Part shown: positions 43,525 through 52,563 of the stretch, piece by piece
Layout: every line of letters begins with the position of its first letter
Numbering within the stretch: the first letter of the stretch is position 1
Source of the DNA: Streptomyces sp. HNM0574
Lineage (GTDB): Bacteria; Actinomycetota; Actinomycetes; Streptomycetales; Streptomycetaceae
Length of the DNA: 64,000 nt
Assembly: GCF_012726235.1 (NCBI RefSeq)
Contig: NZ_JAASAH010000023.1
Coordinates: forward strand, 1-64,000
Reading direction: 5' to 3'
Made by a program: the position numbers and the translations under genes
Notes under the pieces: generated by a model
What the model saw: the letters and a program-made list of their open reading frames with translations, nothing else
What the model was told of the DNA's origin: nothing
Database searches by the model: none

Positions 43525-44664
43525 GTGAAGCAGCCGTACCTCGCCGCCCGTGCCGTGCTGAGCGCCCTCGCGCTCGCCGTCCTCGCCACCGCCCCGGCCA
43601 CCGCGCACGAGGTGCCCGGCGTCGGGACCGGGGCCGTCTTCAACGATCCGGGTGGGAGCGCGGCGGAGCAGAGCCGGGTGCGGGACCACATCGTGCGGCT
43701 GATCGGCCTGGCCCCGCGCGGCGCGGTGATCCACTCCTCGCTGTACGCGCTGGACGACACCGTCGTCTCCGACGCGCTGATCGCGGCGCACCGGCGCGGC
43801 GTCGCCGTCCGGCTGGTCCTCGACGAGAAGCACTCGGCCGCGCCCGCCTCCCGGGCCGTCCTGCGGGCCCTGGGGACGGACCGGAGCCGGCCCTCGCACG
43901 TGGTGGTGTGCCCGCGCGGAACGGGCTGTGTCTCGACGGTGCGGCCGTCGATCAACCACAACAAGTTCTTCCTGTTCTCCCGCACGGGGGACGCGGAGAA
44001 CGTGGTGGTCACCTCGTCGGCGAATTTCACCGGGCTGAACCTGACCCGCTTCTTCAACAACGTCTACACCCAGCCGGACAGCCCCGAACTGCACCGCGCC
44101 TACCGCGACTTCTGGACGGACCAGGCGAGCGGCACCGTCCGCACCGAGGACTACGGGACGACGTCCTCGCTGCCCGGCGGCCTGGAGCTGGCCACCTTCC
44201 CCCGCGCCTCCGGGGACCCGCTGGCCGAAGCGGTGAGCGGCGTGGAGGCGGTGGACGGCGGGGGCGAGCCCGCGGTCATCCGGGTCGCGACGCCCTCGCT
44301 CACCCGGACGTCCGTGGCCGAGGCCCTGCGTTCCCGCGCGCGGGCGGGGGCGAAGGTCGAGATCGCGTACACGGCGATGGGGGCGTCCGCCGGGCCGATG
44401 CTGGAGCACCCGAACATCACGCTGCACCACCTCGACGGGGCGGCGAGCGGCGCGAAGACCGTCCACTCCAAGTACCTGGCCGTGGACGGGAATCTGGCCG
44501 GCTCGCCGGACGGCAAGACCGTCTGGGTCGGCTCGCACAACCTGAACATGAGCTCGCTGGTGGACGACGACGAGAACGTCCTGCGGGTCCCCGGCGCGGC
44601 CGTGCACGACGCCTACCGGGACAACTTCCGCGAGCTGCGCGCGTACGCCCTCGCGCGCCCCTGA
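43525..44664 (+). CDS. secreted phospholipase D-like protein
   Basis: 379-residue exported PLD-superfamily protein. The N-terminus (KQPYLAARAVLSALALAVLA, then TAPATAHE) is a signal peptide cut near residue 28. The two HKD-type sites are INHNKFFLFSR with TSSANFTGLN (about residues 150-175), and VHSKYLAVDG with VGSHNLNMSSL (about 312-345). Each keeps H-x-K and the following S/N residues. The substrate may be a phospholipid or nucleic acid. The GTG at 43525 follows GAGAAG. The frame is open upstream to 43420 but lacks a start site there. Confidence 0.87.
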   Translation: MKQPYLAARAVLSALALAVLATAPATAHEVPGVGTGAVFNDPGGSAAEQSRVRDHIVRLIGLAPRGAVIHSSLYALDDTVVSDALIAAHRRGVAVRLVLDEKHSAAPASRAVLRALGTDRSRPSHVVVCPRGTGCVSTVRPSINHNKFFLFSRTGDAENVVVTSSANFTGLNLTRFFNNVYTQPDSPELHRAYRDFWTDQASGTVRTEDYGTTSSLPGGLELATFPRASGDPLAEAVSGVEAVDGGGEPAVIRVATPSLTRTSVAEALRSRARAGAKVEIAYTAMGASAGPMLEHPNITLHHLDGAASGAKTVHSKYLAVDGNLAGSPDGKTVWVGSHNLNMSSLVDDDENVLRVPGAAVHDAYRDNFRELRAYALARP

Positions 44665-44683
44665 GCCGGCCTCCGGGCCCGGC

Positions 44684-45490
44684 TCACTGCGGCAGCGGGT
44701 CGCCCGTCTCCAGGAGGGTCTTGAGGCTCGCGAGGAGCGCGGGCCAGCCCTCGCCGATCATGCCGCGCAGGGTGCTGTCGGGCTCGAAGTCGTCGTGCAC
44801 GACGGTGAGTTTGACCATCTCGCCGAGCGGCTCGAGGTCGAAGGTGACCTTGGAGCGGCGCTCGGCGGCCAGCCGCGCGCGGGTCTCCTCGTCGACGCCG
44901 ACGGAGGCGGCCCACTCCGGCGTGAAGGTGTGCCAGGTGTACGCCAGCCTGCGGCCCGGCTCCGCCTCCAGGACGACCTGGCCGGGGTCCTCGGTCCGGC
45001 TGCGGCTCTGCGCGCCGTCGCCGCCCTCCTCCCAGACCATCGCCGAGCCGACGGCCCAGTCCGTCTCCAGGGCGACGCCCCAGTACCTGCGGGTGAACGC
45101 CGGGTCGGTCAGCGCCTGCCAGAGGCGCTCGGGCGTGGTGCGGATGTACGTCATGTAGACGAAGGCGTCGTTGCTGGTCATGGCGGGCTGCTCCAATGCG
45201 GTCTTCAGGTCGGCGAGGGCGCGCACGCGCTCTCGGTCGTACTGCCGGATCCACCGTTCGGAGAGCGCGTGGATCGGCTCGGCGTTGAGGTAGTGGAGCT
45301 TTTCCCGGCCGCGCCGGACGGTCGTCACGAGATGCGCCGCCTCCAGCAGCGCCAGATGCTTGCTGACGGACTGCCGCGCCATGTCCAGTCCCGCGCACAG
45401 TTCGCGCAGGGTCTGCCCGTTGTGTGCGTTCAGGCTGTCGAGCAGGGCACGGCGGCTGGGGTCGGCCAGCGCCTTGAACACCTCGTCCAT
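44684..45490 (-). CDS. ArsR-type winged-helix regulator fused to an SRPBCC/AHSA1 domain
   Basis: 268-residue protein. Residues 1-100 are an ArsR-like helix-turn-helix (DEVFKALADPSRRALLDSL, TLRELCAGLDMARQSVSKHL, ALLEAAHLVTTVRRGREKLH). Residues about 118-265 are an AHSA1-type SRPBCC ligand-binding domain (AFVYMTYIRTTPERLWQALT, ending in MIGEGWPALLASLKTLLETG). The fusion is a one-component sensor whose ligand is unknown. ATG 45490 has GGGAGGGAG upstream. It converges on the PLD gene, with 19 bases between stops. It follows the ppx terminator on the same strand, so it has its own promoter. Confidence 0.88.
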   Translation of the reverse strand: MDEVFKALADPSRRALLDSLNAHNGQTLRELCAGLDMARQSVSKHLALLEAAHLVTTVRRGREKLHYLNAEPIHALSERWIRQYDRERVRALADLKTALEQPAMTSNDAFVYMTYIRTTPERLWQALTDPAFTRRYWGVALETDWAVGSAMVWEEGGDGAQSRSRTEDPGQVVLEAEPGRRLAYTWHTFTPEWAASVGVDEETRARLAAERRSKVTFDLEPLGEMVKLTVVHDDFEPDSTLRGMIGEGWPALLASLKTLLETGDPLPQ

Positions 45491-45593
45491 CACGTGCTCC
45501 CTCCCCGGATATGCAGCTGTTTGGCTGCCTTCAGCATAGGCAGCCGAACGGCTACCTATCAACCGGAGCGGACGGTACCCGGACGCGGACACG

Positions 45594-45645
45594 AAAAAGC
45601 GCGGTCCCGCCCGCCGTCCTCCGGGGACGGCGGGCGGGACCGCGC
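45594..45645 (-). terminator. intrinsic terminator after ppx/gppA
   Basis: A 21-base perfect stem (arms 45625-45645 and 45599-45619) is followed on the minus strand by five T residues, 22 bases past the phosphatase stop. Confidence 0.85.
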
Positions 45646-45667
45646 CGTGGTGCTCGGGCTCGCGGAA

Positions 45668-46645
45668 CTACCGCTCGGCCACGGCCTCCTCGGCCACCTT
45701 GTGGGCGATGCCGTCGAGGATGTCGTGCTCGCTGACGACGACCTCCTCGGCACCCGTGCGCTCCATGATCGCGAGCAGCACCAGCGCGCCCGCCGAGATC
45801 ACGTCGACCCGCCCCGGATGCATCACCGGGATCGCCGCGCGCTCGTCGTGGGTGGCCGCCAGCAGCCGCTCGGTGATCTCGGCGACCTGCTCGTGACCGA
45901 GCCGCGAGTGGTGGATCGCCGCGGAGTCGTACGCCTCCAGGCCGAGGGCGATCCCGGCGAGCGTGGTGACCGTACCGGCGAGGCCGACGAGCGTACGGGC
46001 CCGCTCCAGCGGGACCGTCGCGGCGACGGTGTCGAGCGCGGCCTCGACGTCCGCGCGCACGGCGCGGATCTGCGCGTCCGTCGGCGTCGGGCTGACGGCG
46101 CCGTCCTGGACGAAGTGCCGCTCCGTCATGCGGACGCAGCCGACGTCGACGCTGCGGGCCGCCGTCACGTGCGCGTCCCCGACGACGAACTCGGTGGAGC
46201 CGCCGCCGATGTCGACCACCAGGTACGGCGCCGCCGCGAGGTCGCCGCGGCCGGCGAGCTCCTTGGTGGCACCGGTGAAGGAGAACTCCGCCTCCTCGTC
46301 CCCGGTGATGACCTCGGGCTCCACCCCGAGGATGGCCACGACGCCCGCGACGAACTCGTCCCGGTTGGCGACGTCACGGGAGGCGGAGGTGGCCGCGAAG
46401 CGCAGGCGCCCGGCGGGGACGCCGAGTTCGCGTATCACCCCGGCGTACGTACGGCAGGCGGCGAAGGTGCGCTCCAGCGCCTCCGGCGCGAACCGGCCGG
46501 TCCGGTCGACGTCCTGGCCGAGGCGGACGATCTCCATCCGCCGGTCCAGCTCGGTCAGTTCACCCGTCGCCGGGTCGATGTCGGCGACGAGCAGCCGGAT
46601 GGAGTTGGTGCCGCAGTCGACGGCGGCGACGCGGGTGACGGTCAC
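45668..46645 (-). CDS. exopolyphosphatase / pppGpp phosphatase family (Ppx/GppA)
   Basis: 325-residue ASKHA-fold enzyme that hydrolyses polyphosphate or pppGpp. The phosphate-1 motif VAAVDCGTNSIRLLVADID starts at residue 5. The phosphate-2 region holds YLVVDIGGGSTEFVVGD (about 145). EEAEFSFTGA and GTVTTLAGIALGL are further family motifs. The short length corresponds to the actinobacterial Ppx without the C-terminal HD part. The GTG start overlaps the DUF501 stop (GTGA). It is the last gene of the eno-divIC-DUF501-ppx block before a strong terminator. Confidence 0.93.
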   Translation of the reverse strand: MTVTRVAAVDCGTNSIRLLVADIDPATGELTELDRRMEIVRLGQDVDRTGRFAPEALERTFAACRTYAGVIRELGVPAGRLRFAATSASRDVANRDEFVAGVVAILGVEPEVITGDEEAEFSFTGATKELAGRGDLAAAPYLVVDIGGGSTEFVVGDAHVTAARSVDVGCVRMTERHFVQDGAVSPTPTDAQIRAVRADVEAALDTVAATVPLERARTLVGLAGTVTTLAGIALGLEAYDSAAIHHSRLGHEQVAEITERLLAATHDERAAIPVMHPGRVDVISAGALVLLAIMERTGAEEVVVSEHDILDGIAHKVAEEAVAER

Positions 46646-47190
46646 TGGGCCTTCTCCTCACCGGGGGTCTTCTCGGGGCCGCAGGAGACGCAGGGGCCCT
46701 TGCTCCACCACTCGGGCAGCATCGCCAGGGCCTCGTCCCCCAGCGGGTTGACGCCGGGACCCGCGACCAGCGAGTGCGCGACGAGGACGTGCAGACACTT
46801 CACGCGGTCCGGCATGCCGCCCGCGCTGGGGAAGCCCTGGAGCACCTCGATGGCGTCCCGGCGGGCGATGTAGTCCTCGTGCGCGGCGCGGTAGGCGGCG
46901 GCCAGCTCCTCGTCCTCCTGGAGCCGGTCCGTCATCTCCTTCATCACGCCGTTCGCCTCCAGCGTGCCGATGGCGGAGTTGGCGCGCGGGCAGGTCAGGT
47001 AGTACGTCGTCGGGAACGGGGCGCCGTCGGGCAGGCGCGGTGCCGTCTCCACGACGTCCGGCAGCCCGCAGGGGCAGCGGTGCGCGATGGACCGCAGGCC
47101 GCGCGGCGGGCGGCCGAGCTGCTCCTGGAACGCGGCGACGTCGGCGTCGGTCGGCGGGGTGGGCTCGGTCTGCGGCGGGGGCGTTTCCAT
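46642..47190 (-). CDS. DUF501 domain-containing protein
   Basis: 182-residue cytoplasmic protein. AHRCPCGLPDVVETAPRLPD and PTTYYLTCPRANSAIGTLEA are the conserved cysteine-containing blocks of DUF501. The C-terminal part carries FPSAGGMPDRVKCLHVLVAH. The function is unknown, but in actinobacteria the gene sits consistently between the DivIC/FtsB-like gene and ppx. The ATG at 47190 is used; its stop overlaps the ppx start. Confidence 0.92.
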   Translation of the reverse strand: METPPPQTEPTPPTDADVAAFQEQLGRPPRGLRSIAHRCPCGLPDVVETAPRLPDGAPFPTTYYLTCPRANSAIGTLEANGVMKEMTDRLQEDEELAAAYRAAHEDYIARRDAIEVLQGFPSAGGMPDRVKCLHVLVAHSLVAGPGVNPLGDEALAMLPEWWSKGPCVSCGPEKTPGEEKAQ

Positions 47191-47278
47191 CGGGTGCTTT
47201 CGCTGACTTTCTGCGTACGGGACAGGGACGGGCTCGGAGACAGTACGGGGCAGGGCGGGGGCGGGACGCGGCAGGGGA

Positions 47279-47746
47279 TCAGTCGCCCTGGTCGGCGCGG
47301 TCGACCCCGTCCCAGAGGTTCTGGTACCAGGGGCGGTCGGCGGGGCGCCGGTCGGCCGGTCTGGTCGGGTCGGCCGTGCCGTCCCGGACGATGTACCCGA
47401 GCTCGCCCGGACGGACGAAGTGCAGGTGGCGGCGGGCCTGTTGCTCGACGTAGGCCGGGTCGCGCCAGCGCGCCTTCTCCTCGCGCAGCTTCCTGACCTG
47501 CTCGCGGGCCTGCTCGGCCTGACGGCGCTGATCGGCGATGTCGGAACGCTGCGAGACGTACTGCCGCATCGGATAGGCCAGGGCCACGACGAGGGAGCAC
47601 ACGACGAGCGCGAGCAGCGCGGCGCGGCCCGTCAGCCTGCTGCGGGGGGCGCGTACGCGGCGGGTCTGCGCACGGTAGACGCGCTCCGCGGCCTGCGTAC
47701 CGAGAGCCCTGAGCCTTGTCGCGGTGGAGAACCGGTCCGCGGGCAC
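47279..47746 (-). CDS. septum formation initiator (DivIC/FtsB family)
   Basis: 155-residue bitopic membrane protein of the division machinery. A basic cytoplasmic N-terminus is followed by one helix (ALLALVVCSLVVALAYPM, about residues 43-60). A coiled coil (SDIADQRRQAEQAREQVRKL) and the conserved segment YVEQQARRHLHFVRPGELGY come next. It should interact with FtsL and FtsQ-type partners at the septum. GTG 47746 follows GGGGAGAGGA. It is 88 bases upstream of the DUF501 gene and 220 bases after enolase. Confidence 0.93.
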   Translation of the reverse strand: MPADRFSTATRLRALGTQAAERVYRAQTRRVRAPRSRLTGRAALLALVVCSLVVALAYPMRQYVSQRSDIADQRRQAEQAREQVRKLREEKARWRDPAYVEQQARRHLHFVRPGELGYIVRDGTADPTRPADRRPADRPWYQNLWDGVDRADQGD

Positions 47747-47966
47747 GTTCCTCTCCCCTGTCCATCCGGCACGGCTGCGCCGGTCATGGCTGTCCTCGTC
47801 CGTCCGGGGACGGACCGCCTCCGCCCACGGTCGGACGGAAGCGAGTCCCCGCCACCGTACGGGAACGGCGACGGGGACTCGCGCACTTCAGCCTCGCCGG
47901 GGCTTCGCCACCGGGGCTCCGCCACGGCCCGGCGTCAGTGAGGGCCTGCTGGTCCTGCGGTGGGGG

Positions 47967-49247
47967 TCAGCCCTTGAACCGCGGGAAGGCGCTGCGGCCC
48001 GCGTAGACGGCGGCGTCGTCGAGGATCTCCTCGATGCGCAGCAGCTGGTTGTACTTGGCGACGCGCTCGGAGCGGGCCGGGGCACCGGTCTTGATCTGGC
48101 CGCAGTTGGTGGCGACGGCCAGGTCGGCGATGGTGACGTCCTCGGTCTCGCCGGAGCGGTGGGACATCATGCACTTGAAGCCGTTGCGCTGGGCCAGCTC
48201 GACGGCGTCCAGGGTCTCGGTCAGCGAACCGATCTGGTTGACCTTGACCAGCAGCGAGTTGGCCGCGCCCTCCTCGATGCCGCGGGAGAGGCGCTCGGGG
48301 TTGGTGACGAACAGGTCGTCGCCGACGAGCTGCACCTTGTCGCCGAGCTTGCCGGTGATGATCTTCCAGCCGTCCCAGTCGTCCTCGTACAGCGGGTCCT
48401 CGATGGAGACCAGCGGGTAGTCGGCGACGAGCTGCTCGTAGTACTCGGTCATCTCGGCGGCCGAGCGCTGCTTGCCCTCGAACTCGTACTGGCCGTCCTT
48501 GTAGAACTCGGAGGCCGCGACGTCCAGGGCGAGGGCGATGTCCTGGCCGGGGGTGTAACCGGCCTTCTGGATCGCCTCGAGGATCAGGTCCAGCGCCTCG
48601 CGGTTGGAGCCGAGGTTCGGCGCGAAGCCGCCCTCGTCGCCCAGGCCGGTGGCCAGGCCGCGCTGCTTCAGGACGGCCTTGAGCGCGTGGTACGTCTCGG
48701 CGCCCCAGCGGACGGCCTCGGAGAAGGACTCCGCGCCGACCGGAGCGATCATGAACTCCTGGATGTCGACGTTCGAGTCCGCGTGGGAGCCGCCGTTGAG
48801 GATGTTCATCATCGGCACGGGCAGCATGTGCGCGTTCGGGCCGCCGAGGTAGCGGAACAGCGGCAGGTCGCTGGCCTCGGAGGCGGCGTGCGCGACGGCG
48901 AGGGAGACGCCGAGGATGGCGTTGGCGCCGAGCGAGGACTTGTCGGCCGTGGCGTCCAGGTCGAACATCGCCTGGTCGATCAGGCGCTGCTCGGTGGCGT
49001 CGTAACCGACGAGCTCCGGGCCGATCTGCTCGATGACGGCGAGGACGGCCTTCTCGACACCCTTGCCGAGGTAGCGGGCCGAGTCACCGTCACGGAGCTC
49101 AAGGGCCTCGAAGGCACCGGTCGAGGCGCCGGACGGAACGGCAGCACGACCGGTGCTGCCGTCGTCGAGGCCGACCTCGACCTCGACCGTGGGGTTGCCT
49201 CGCGAGTCGAGGATCTCGCGGGCTACGACGACGTCGATGGACGGCAC
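47967..49247 (-). CDS. eno: enolase
   Basis: 426-residue glycolytic enzyme interconverting 2-phosphoglycerate and phosphoenolpyruvate. The start GTG 49247 gives VPSIDVVVAREILDSRGNPT, the usual Streptomyces N-terminus, with AAGGAG six bases upstream. An ATG 15 bases earlier overlaps that site and is unlikely. PSGASTGAFEALELRDGD, the magnesium-binding acidic residues in LALDVAASEFY and SIEDPLYEDDWDGW, and LVKVNQIGSLTET, KCMMSHRSGETED are all present. Length and motifs are complete. Confidence 0.98.
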   Translation of the reverse strand: MPSIDVVVAREILDSRGNPTVEVEVGLDDGSTGRAAVPSGASTGAFEALELRDGDSARYLGKGVEKAVLAVIEQIGPELVGYDATEQRLIDQAMFDLDATADKSSLGANAILGVSLAVAHAASEASDLPLFRYLGGPNAHMLPVPMMNILNGGSHADSNVDIQEFMIAPVGAESFSEAVRWGAETYHALKAVLKQRGLATGLGDEGGFAPNLGSNREALDLILEAIQKAGYTPGQDIALALDVAASEFYKDGQYEFEGKQRSAAEMTEYYEQLVADYPLVSIEDPLYEDDWDGWKIITGKLGDKVQLVGDDLFVTNPERLSRGIEEGAANSLLVKVNQIGSLTETLDAVELAQRNGFKCMMSHRSGETEDVTIADLAVATNCGQIKTGAPARSERVAKYNQLLRIEEILDDAAVYAGRSAFPRFKG

Positions 49248-49494
49248 GAGGATCTCCTTCATCTGGGTCTGGCTTGCTGCCCAGAGCCTAACCGGCCCGG
49301 ATGACGATTCCGGCGGGCCACTCCTGTCCCGCCCGGTGCCGGAGCGCGGCGCGGGCGCGCGCCGGAACCGGCGTACCGCGGGAAACCGCTGTTCAGCGGT
49401 GGCGGGGCGGAGGGACGCCGGGGTGCGGCCGGCGGGGAATGTTTTTGTTTCGCCCGGGAAGAAAATGCCTCGGGGCCGGGTGCTTCCCGCCGGG

Positions 49495-50544
49495 TCAGAG
49501 GGTGAGGTGCTGGCCCGGGAGGATCAGGTCGGGGTCGGCGCCGACGGTCCGCTCGTTGCGCTCGTAGAGCCCCGCCCAGCCGCCCTCGACGTCGTGCTCG
49601 GCGGCGATCCGGGAGAGCGAGTCCCCCGGCCGCACCTCGACGCCCGTGCCGGGGCGCGCGTGCTTGCCGCCGCGCGAGGGGTGCCCGTCGCGGTCGCCGC
49701 CGTCCTCGCCGGAGGGGTGCCCGCCGTCCTCGGCCGGCTCGCCGCGGTGCTTGCCGGTGCCGGGCTGGGAGGGCTCCTGGTCCTGCTCCGCGTCGCCGCC
49801 CTGGCCGGGGTGGCCGCCGGGAGCCGTGTCGCCGCCGTCGCCCTCGGGGGAGCCGTCGGACGGAGCGTCGGACGCGTCGCCCGACGGGTTCTGGGACGGG
49901 TCCTCCGCGCCGGGGGCCGTCGGGTCGGCGGAGGTGTCGTCCGTGGGCGCCTCCGTGGGCTCGCCGGAGGTGTCCTCGCCGGGTGAAGTGGCGTCGTCCG
50001 TGGGCGGGTTGGACGGGTCGCCGGTGGGCGGCGTCGAGTCGCCCGGGACCGGGGTGGCGTCGTCCGTCGTGCCGTCACCGCCGGGGGTCGGGGTGTCCTC
50101 GCCGGGGGACGGGAGGTCGAGGGGCGGGTCGAGGATGCTGCCCGGGTCGACGCCGGGGTCCTCCTGGTCACCCGCGTCGAGGCCGGCGCCCGCCGAGCAG
50201 CTGGGCCACGCCTCGGGGCCCTCCGCGTCGAGGATCTTCTCGGCGACGGTGATCTGCTGGCCGCGGCTGGCCAGGTCGGGGCGGTCGGCGAAGTCGGTGC
50301 CGCCGTACTGCTCCCAGGTCTGCTGGGTCAGCTGGAGCCCGCCGTAGTAACCGTTGCCCTCGTTGGCGCTCCACAGGCCGCCGCTCTCGCACTCGGCCAC
50401 CTTGTCCCAGGTGGCGGCGTCGGCCGCGGAGGCGCCCGAGGCGCCGAGCAGCGGCAGGGCGAGACCCGCGCCGGTGACGCCCGCCGTGACGAGCACGGTG
50501 GGGGCCTGGCGGGGTCGTCGGTGGCGACCGTTACCGGAACGCAT
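49495..50544 (-). CDS. resuscitation-promoting factor-like transglycosylase with LysM domain (RpfA type)
   Basis: 349-residue secreted muralytic enzyme. A signal peptide (about residues 1-40, with LVTAGVTGAGLALPLLG) is followed by an Rpf-type domain: ATWDKVAECESGGLWSANEG with the catalytic glutamate, then YYGGLQLTQQTWEQYGG, ending near residue 120. A linker of about 170 residues is almost wholly Pro, Thr, Asp, Gly and Ser. The C-terminus is a LysM peptidoglycan-binding domain (EVRPGDSLSRIAAEHDVEGG to DLILPGQHLTL). It cleaves wall glycan during spore germination or growth. The ATG at 50544 follows GAGAGG. I looked for a c-di-AMP riboswitch in the 120 bases upstream and found none. Confidence 0.92.
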   Translation of the reverse strand: MRSGNGRHRRPRQAPTVLVTAGVTGAGLALPLLGASGASAADAATWDKVAECESGGLWSANEGNGYYGGLQLTQQTWEQYGGTDFADRPDLASRGQQITVAEKILDAEGPEAWPSCSAGAGLDAGDQEDPGVDPGSILDPPLDLPSPGEDTPTPGGDGTTDDATPVPGDSTPPTGDPSNPPTDDATSPGEDTSGEPTEAPTDDTSADPTAPGAEDPSQNPSGDASDAPSDGSPEGDGGDTAPGGHPGQGGDAEQDQEPSQPGTGKHRGEPAEDGGHPSGEDGGDRDGHPSRGGKHARPGTGVEVRPGDSLSRIAAEHDVEGGWAGLYERNERTVGADPDLILPGQHLTL

Positions 50545-50667
50545 GGGTGACCTCTCGTAGGACAGCGGAACCGCAACAGCGAGTGGCGCCCGAACGTAGC
50601 GTCGAATCCCGGGAGTCACAAGTCCGTGTCGCGTACATCACGCCACGGTCACACCGGTGACGCCGCG

Positions 50668-52047
50668 TCACTTTCCGGGGTGCTCCGGGGGGTTGAACGC
50701 GACGGGCAGTGTCCGTAGACCCCGCATGATGAGGCCGCCCCGCCAGCGCAGATCCTCCGGTTCGGCGGCCAGCCGGACGTCCGGCAGCCGGCGCAGCAGG
50801 GTCGCGATCGCGGTCTGTCCCTCCAGGCGGGCGAGCGGCGCCCCGAGGCAGTAGTGGATGCCGTGCCCGTAGCCGAGGTGCTGGTTGTCGGCGCGGGTGA
50901 GGTCCAGCACGTCCGGGCCGGCGAACTTCTCCGGGTCGCGGTCGGCGGCCGCCAGGACGACGAGGACGGGCTCGCCCTCCTCGATCCGCTGCCCGCCGAG
51001 CGTCAGCGGCTGCGTCGCGAAGCGCCAGGTGGCCAGCTCCACCGGCCCGTCGTAGCGCAGCAGCTCCTCGACGGCGCGGGCGAGGAACTCCTCGTCCCCG
51101 TCCGTCCCTTGGCCGGCGGCCTGTTGCAGCCGGGCCCGCTGCTCGGGGTGGCGGAGCAGCGCGTAGGTGCCGTTGCCGATCAGGTTGACGGTGGTCTCGA
51201 AACCGGCGAAGAGGAGGATGAAGGCCATCGCGGCCGCCTCGTTCTCCGTCAGGTGCTCGCCGTGGTCGCTGGCGCGGATCAGGCCGGAGATCAGGTCCTC
51301 GTCGGCGCCGGCCGGCTGCTCGGCGAGTTCGGCGCGCTTGCGGTGGATGAGCTGCGCCAGATAGTTGCGCATCTTCTTCACGGCCCGGCCGACGCCGCCG
51401 CGCGGGGCGTTCCCGTGCCGCAGCATCATCGCGGCCCAGTCGCGGAAGTCGTCCTGGTCCTCGGCCGGGACGCCGAGCAGGTCGCAGATGGCGTAGATGG
51501 GCAGCGGGAACGCGAACTCGTGGATCAGGTCCGCCTCGCCGGGACCGTCCCCCTCCTGGCGGGCGAGGATGTCGTCGATGAGCCGGTCCGTCAGCTCCTG
51601 GACGCGCGGTGCGAAGGCGGCGACGCGGCGCGGGGTGAACGCCTTGGCCACCAGCCGCCGCAGCCGGGTGTGGTCCGGCGGGTCGATGTTGAGCAGGTGC
51701 GTCATGAGGTTGGCGCTGCGCTCGCCCGGGATGCCGACCTTGCCCTTGCCGTGCGCCGAACGCTCGCCGTGGTACCCCGGGTTCTTGCTCAGCCGCTGGT
51801 CGGCGAGGGCCTGGCGGGCGTCCGCGTACCGGGTCACCAGCCACGCCTCGACCCCGCTGGGCAGCCGCGTCCGGCGCACCGGCGCGTGCGCGCGCAGCCA
51901 GGCGTACGCGGGGTACGGGTCGGCCGCGAACTCCCAGTCGAACAGCGTCGGCATCGGGGGCGCGCCGTCCCCTTCCGCGTACGGGCAGCCGGGGGCCGGT
52001 GCGGGGACGGGCGGTGAGGCCGGGTCGGGGGAGGTCGCGTCGTGCAC
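50668..52047 (-). CDS. cytochrome P450
   Basis: 459-residue soluble monooxygenase of the bacterial type, complete by motifs: the I-helix oxygen-binding AGFETT (about residue 255), the K-helix ExxR in EELLRY (about 300), and the heme-cysteine loop GYGHGIHYCLGAPLAR (about 360-375). DHTRLRRLVAKAFTPRRV and ATWRFATQPLTLGGQRIEEG are further P450 blocks. The substrate is unknown. The GTG at 52047 lies directly after GGAGG, so the true start may be slightly further in. The order asnB-marR-P450, all minus strand with gaps under 40 bases, suggests one transcript under MarR influence. Confidence 0.94.
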   Translation of the reverse strand: MHDATSPDPASPPVPAPAPGCPYAEGDGAPPMPTLFDWEFAADPYPAYAWLRAHAPVRRTRLPSGVEAWLVTRYADARQALADQRLSKNPGYHGERSAHGKGKVGIPGERSANLMTHLLNIDPPDHTRLRRLVAKAFTPRRVAAFAPRVQELTDRLIDDILARQEGDGPGEADLIHEFAFPLPIYAICDLLGVPAEDQDDFRDWAAMMLRHGNAPRGGVGRAVKKMRNYLAQLIHRKRAELAEQPAGADEDLISGLIRASDHGEHLTENEAAAMAFILLFAGFETTVNLIGNGTYALLRHPEQRARLQQAAGQGTDGDEEFLARAVEELLRYDGPVELATWRFATQPLTLGGQRIEEGEPVLVVLAAADRDPEKFAGPDVLDLTRADNQHLGYGHGIHYCLGAPLARLEGQTAIATLLRRLPDVRLAAEPEDLRWRGGLIMRGLRTLPVAFNPPEHPGK

Positions 52048-52084
52048 CCTCCGACGCTAACGGAGCGCGGCGGGGCGCGGCCCG

Positions 52085-52534
52085 TCAGCCCCCGGCGCCC
52101 GGGACGGCCGGGTCCGCGAGGCGCCGGAGCAGCGGGGCCGTGGCGAGGACGTGCGCCGCGTCCTCGGGCGCGAGGAGGCCGAGGCGCCGGGTGAGCGCCT
52201 CGGCCTCCCCGTGCGCGACGCCGCTCAGCGTCCGGCCGCCTGCCTCGGTGACGGCGACGCGGGTGGCGCGGCCGTCCGTCGGGTCGGGCTCACGCCGCAC
52301 GAGGCCGGCCGACTCCAGTTCGGCGACGACGGCGGTGGCCGTCGGCTGGGAGCACGGGACCCGCTCGGCGAGGACGCCGACGCGGCTGGGCCCGCCCTCG
52401 GTCAGCAGCGAGAGGACGATCAGCTGCGTCGGCTGCAGCCCTCCCGTGGCCCCCGCCCTGCGCAGGGACCGCAGCAACCGGTGCAGGGACAGGACCAGTT
52501 CGAGTGCCGCACCGTCGTCCTCGCGGGCCCCCAT
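52085..52534 (-). CDS. MarR-family transcriptional regulator
   Basis: 149-residue winged-helix dimer. Helices at the N-terminus (ALELVLSLHRLLRSLRRAG) precede LQPTQLIVLSLLTEGGPSRV, the recognition region VPCSQPTATAVVAELESAGL and the wing VRREPDPTDGRATRVAVTEA. The C-terminal helix completes the dimerisation part. It probably controls the adjoining P450 or asparagine synthetase genes. The ATG at 52534 follows GGGGGAG. It lies 29 bases after asnB and 37 bases before the P450. Confidence 0.9.
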   Translation of the reverse strand: MGAREDDGAALELVLSLHRLLRSLRRAGATGGLQPTQLIVLSLLTEGGPSRVGVLAERVPCSQPTATAVVAELESAGLVRREPDPTDGRATRVAVTEAGGRTLSGVAHGEAEALTRRLGLLAPEDAAHVLATAPLLRRLADPAVPGAGG

Positions 52535-52563
52535 CGCTCCCCCATGGGCTCGTCCTGATCAGG

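Noticed and set aside
50545..50667. c-di-AMP riboswitch upstream of the RpfA-like gene
   Set aside because: Such switches control some Streptomyces rpf genes, but the 123 bases available show none of the expected conserved blocks.
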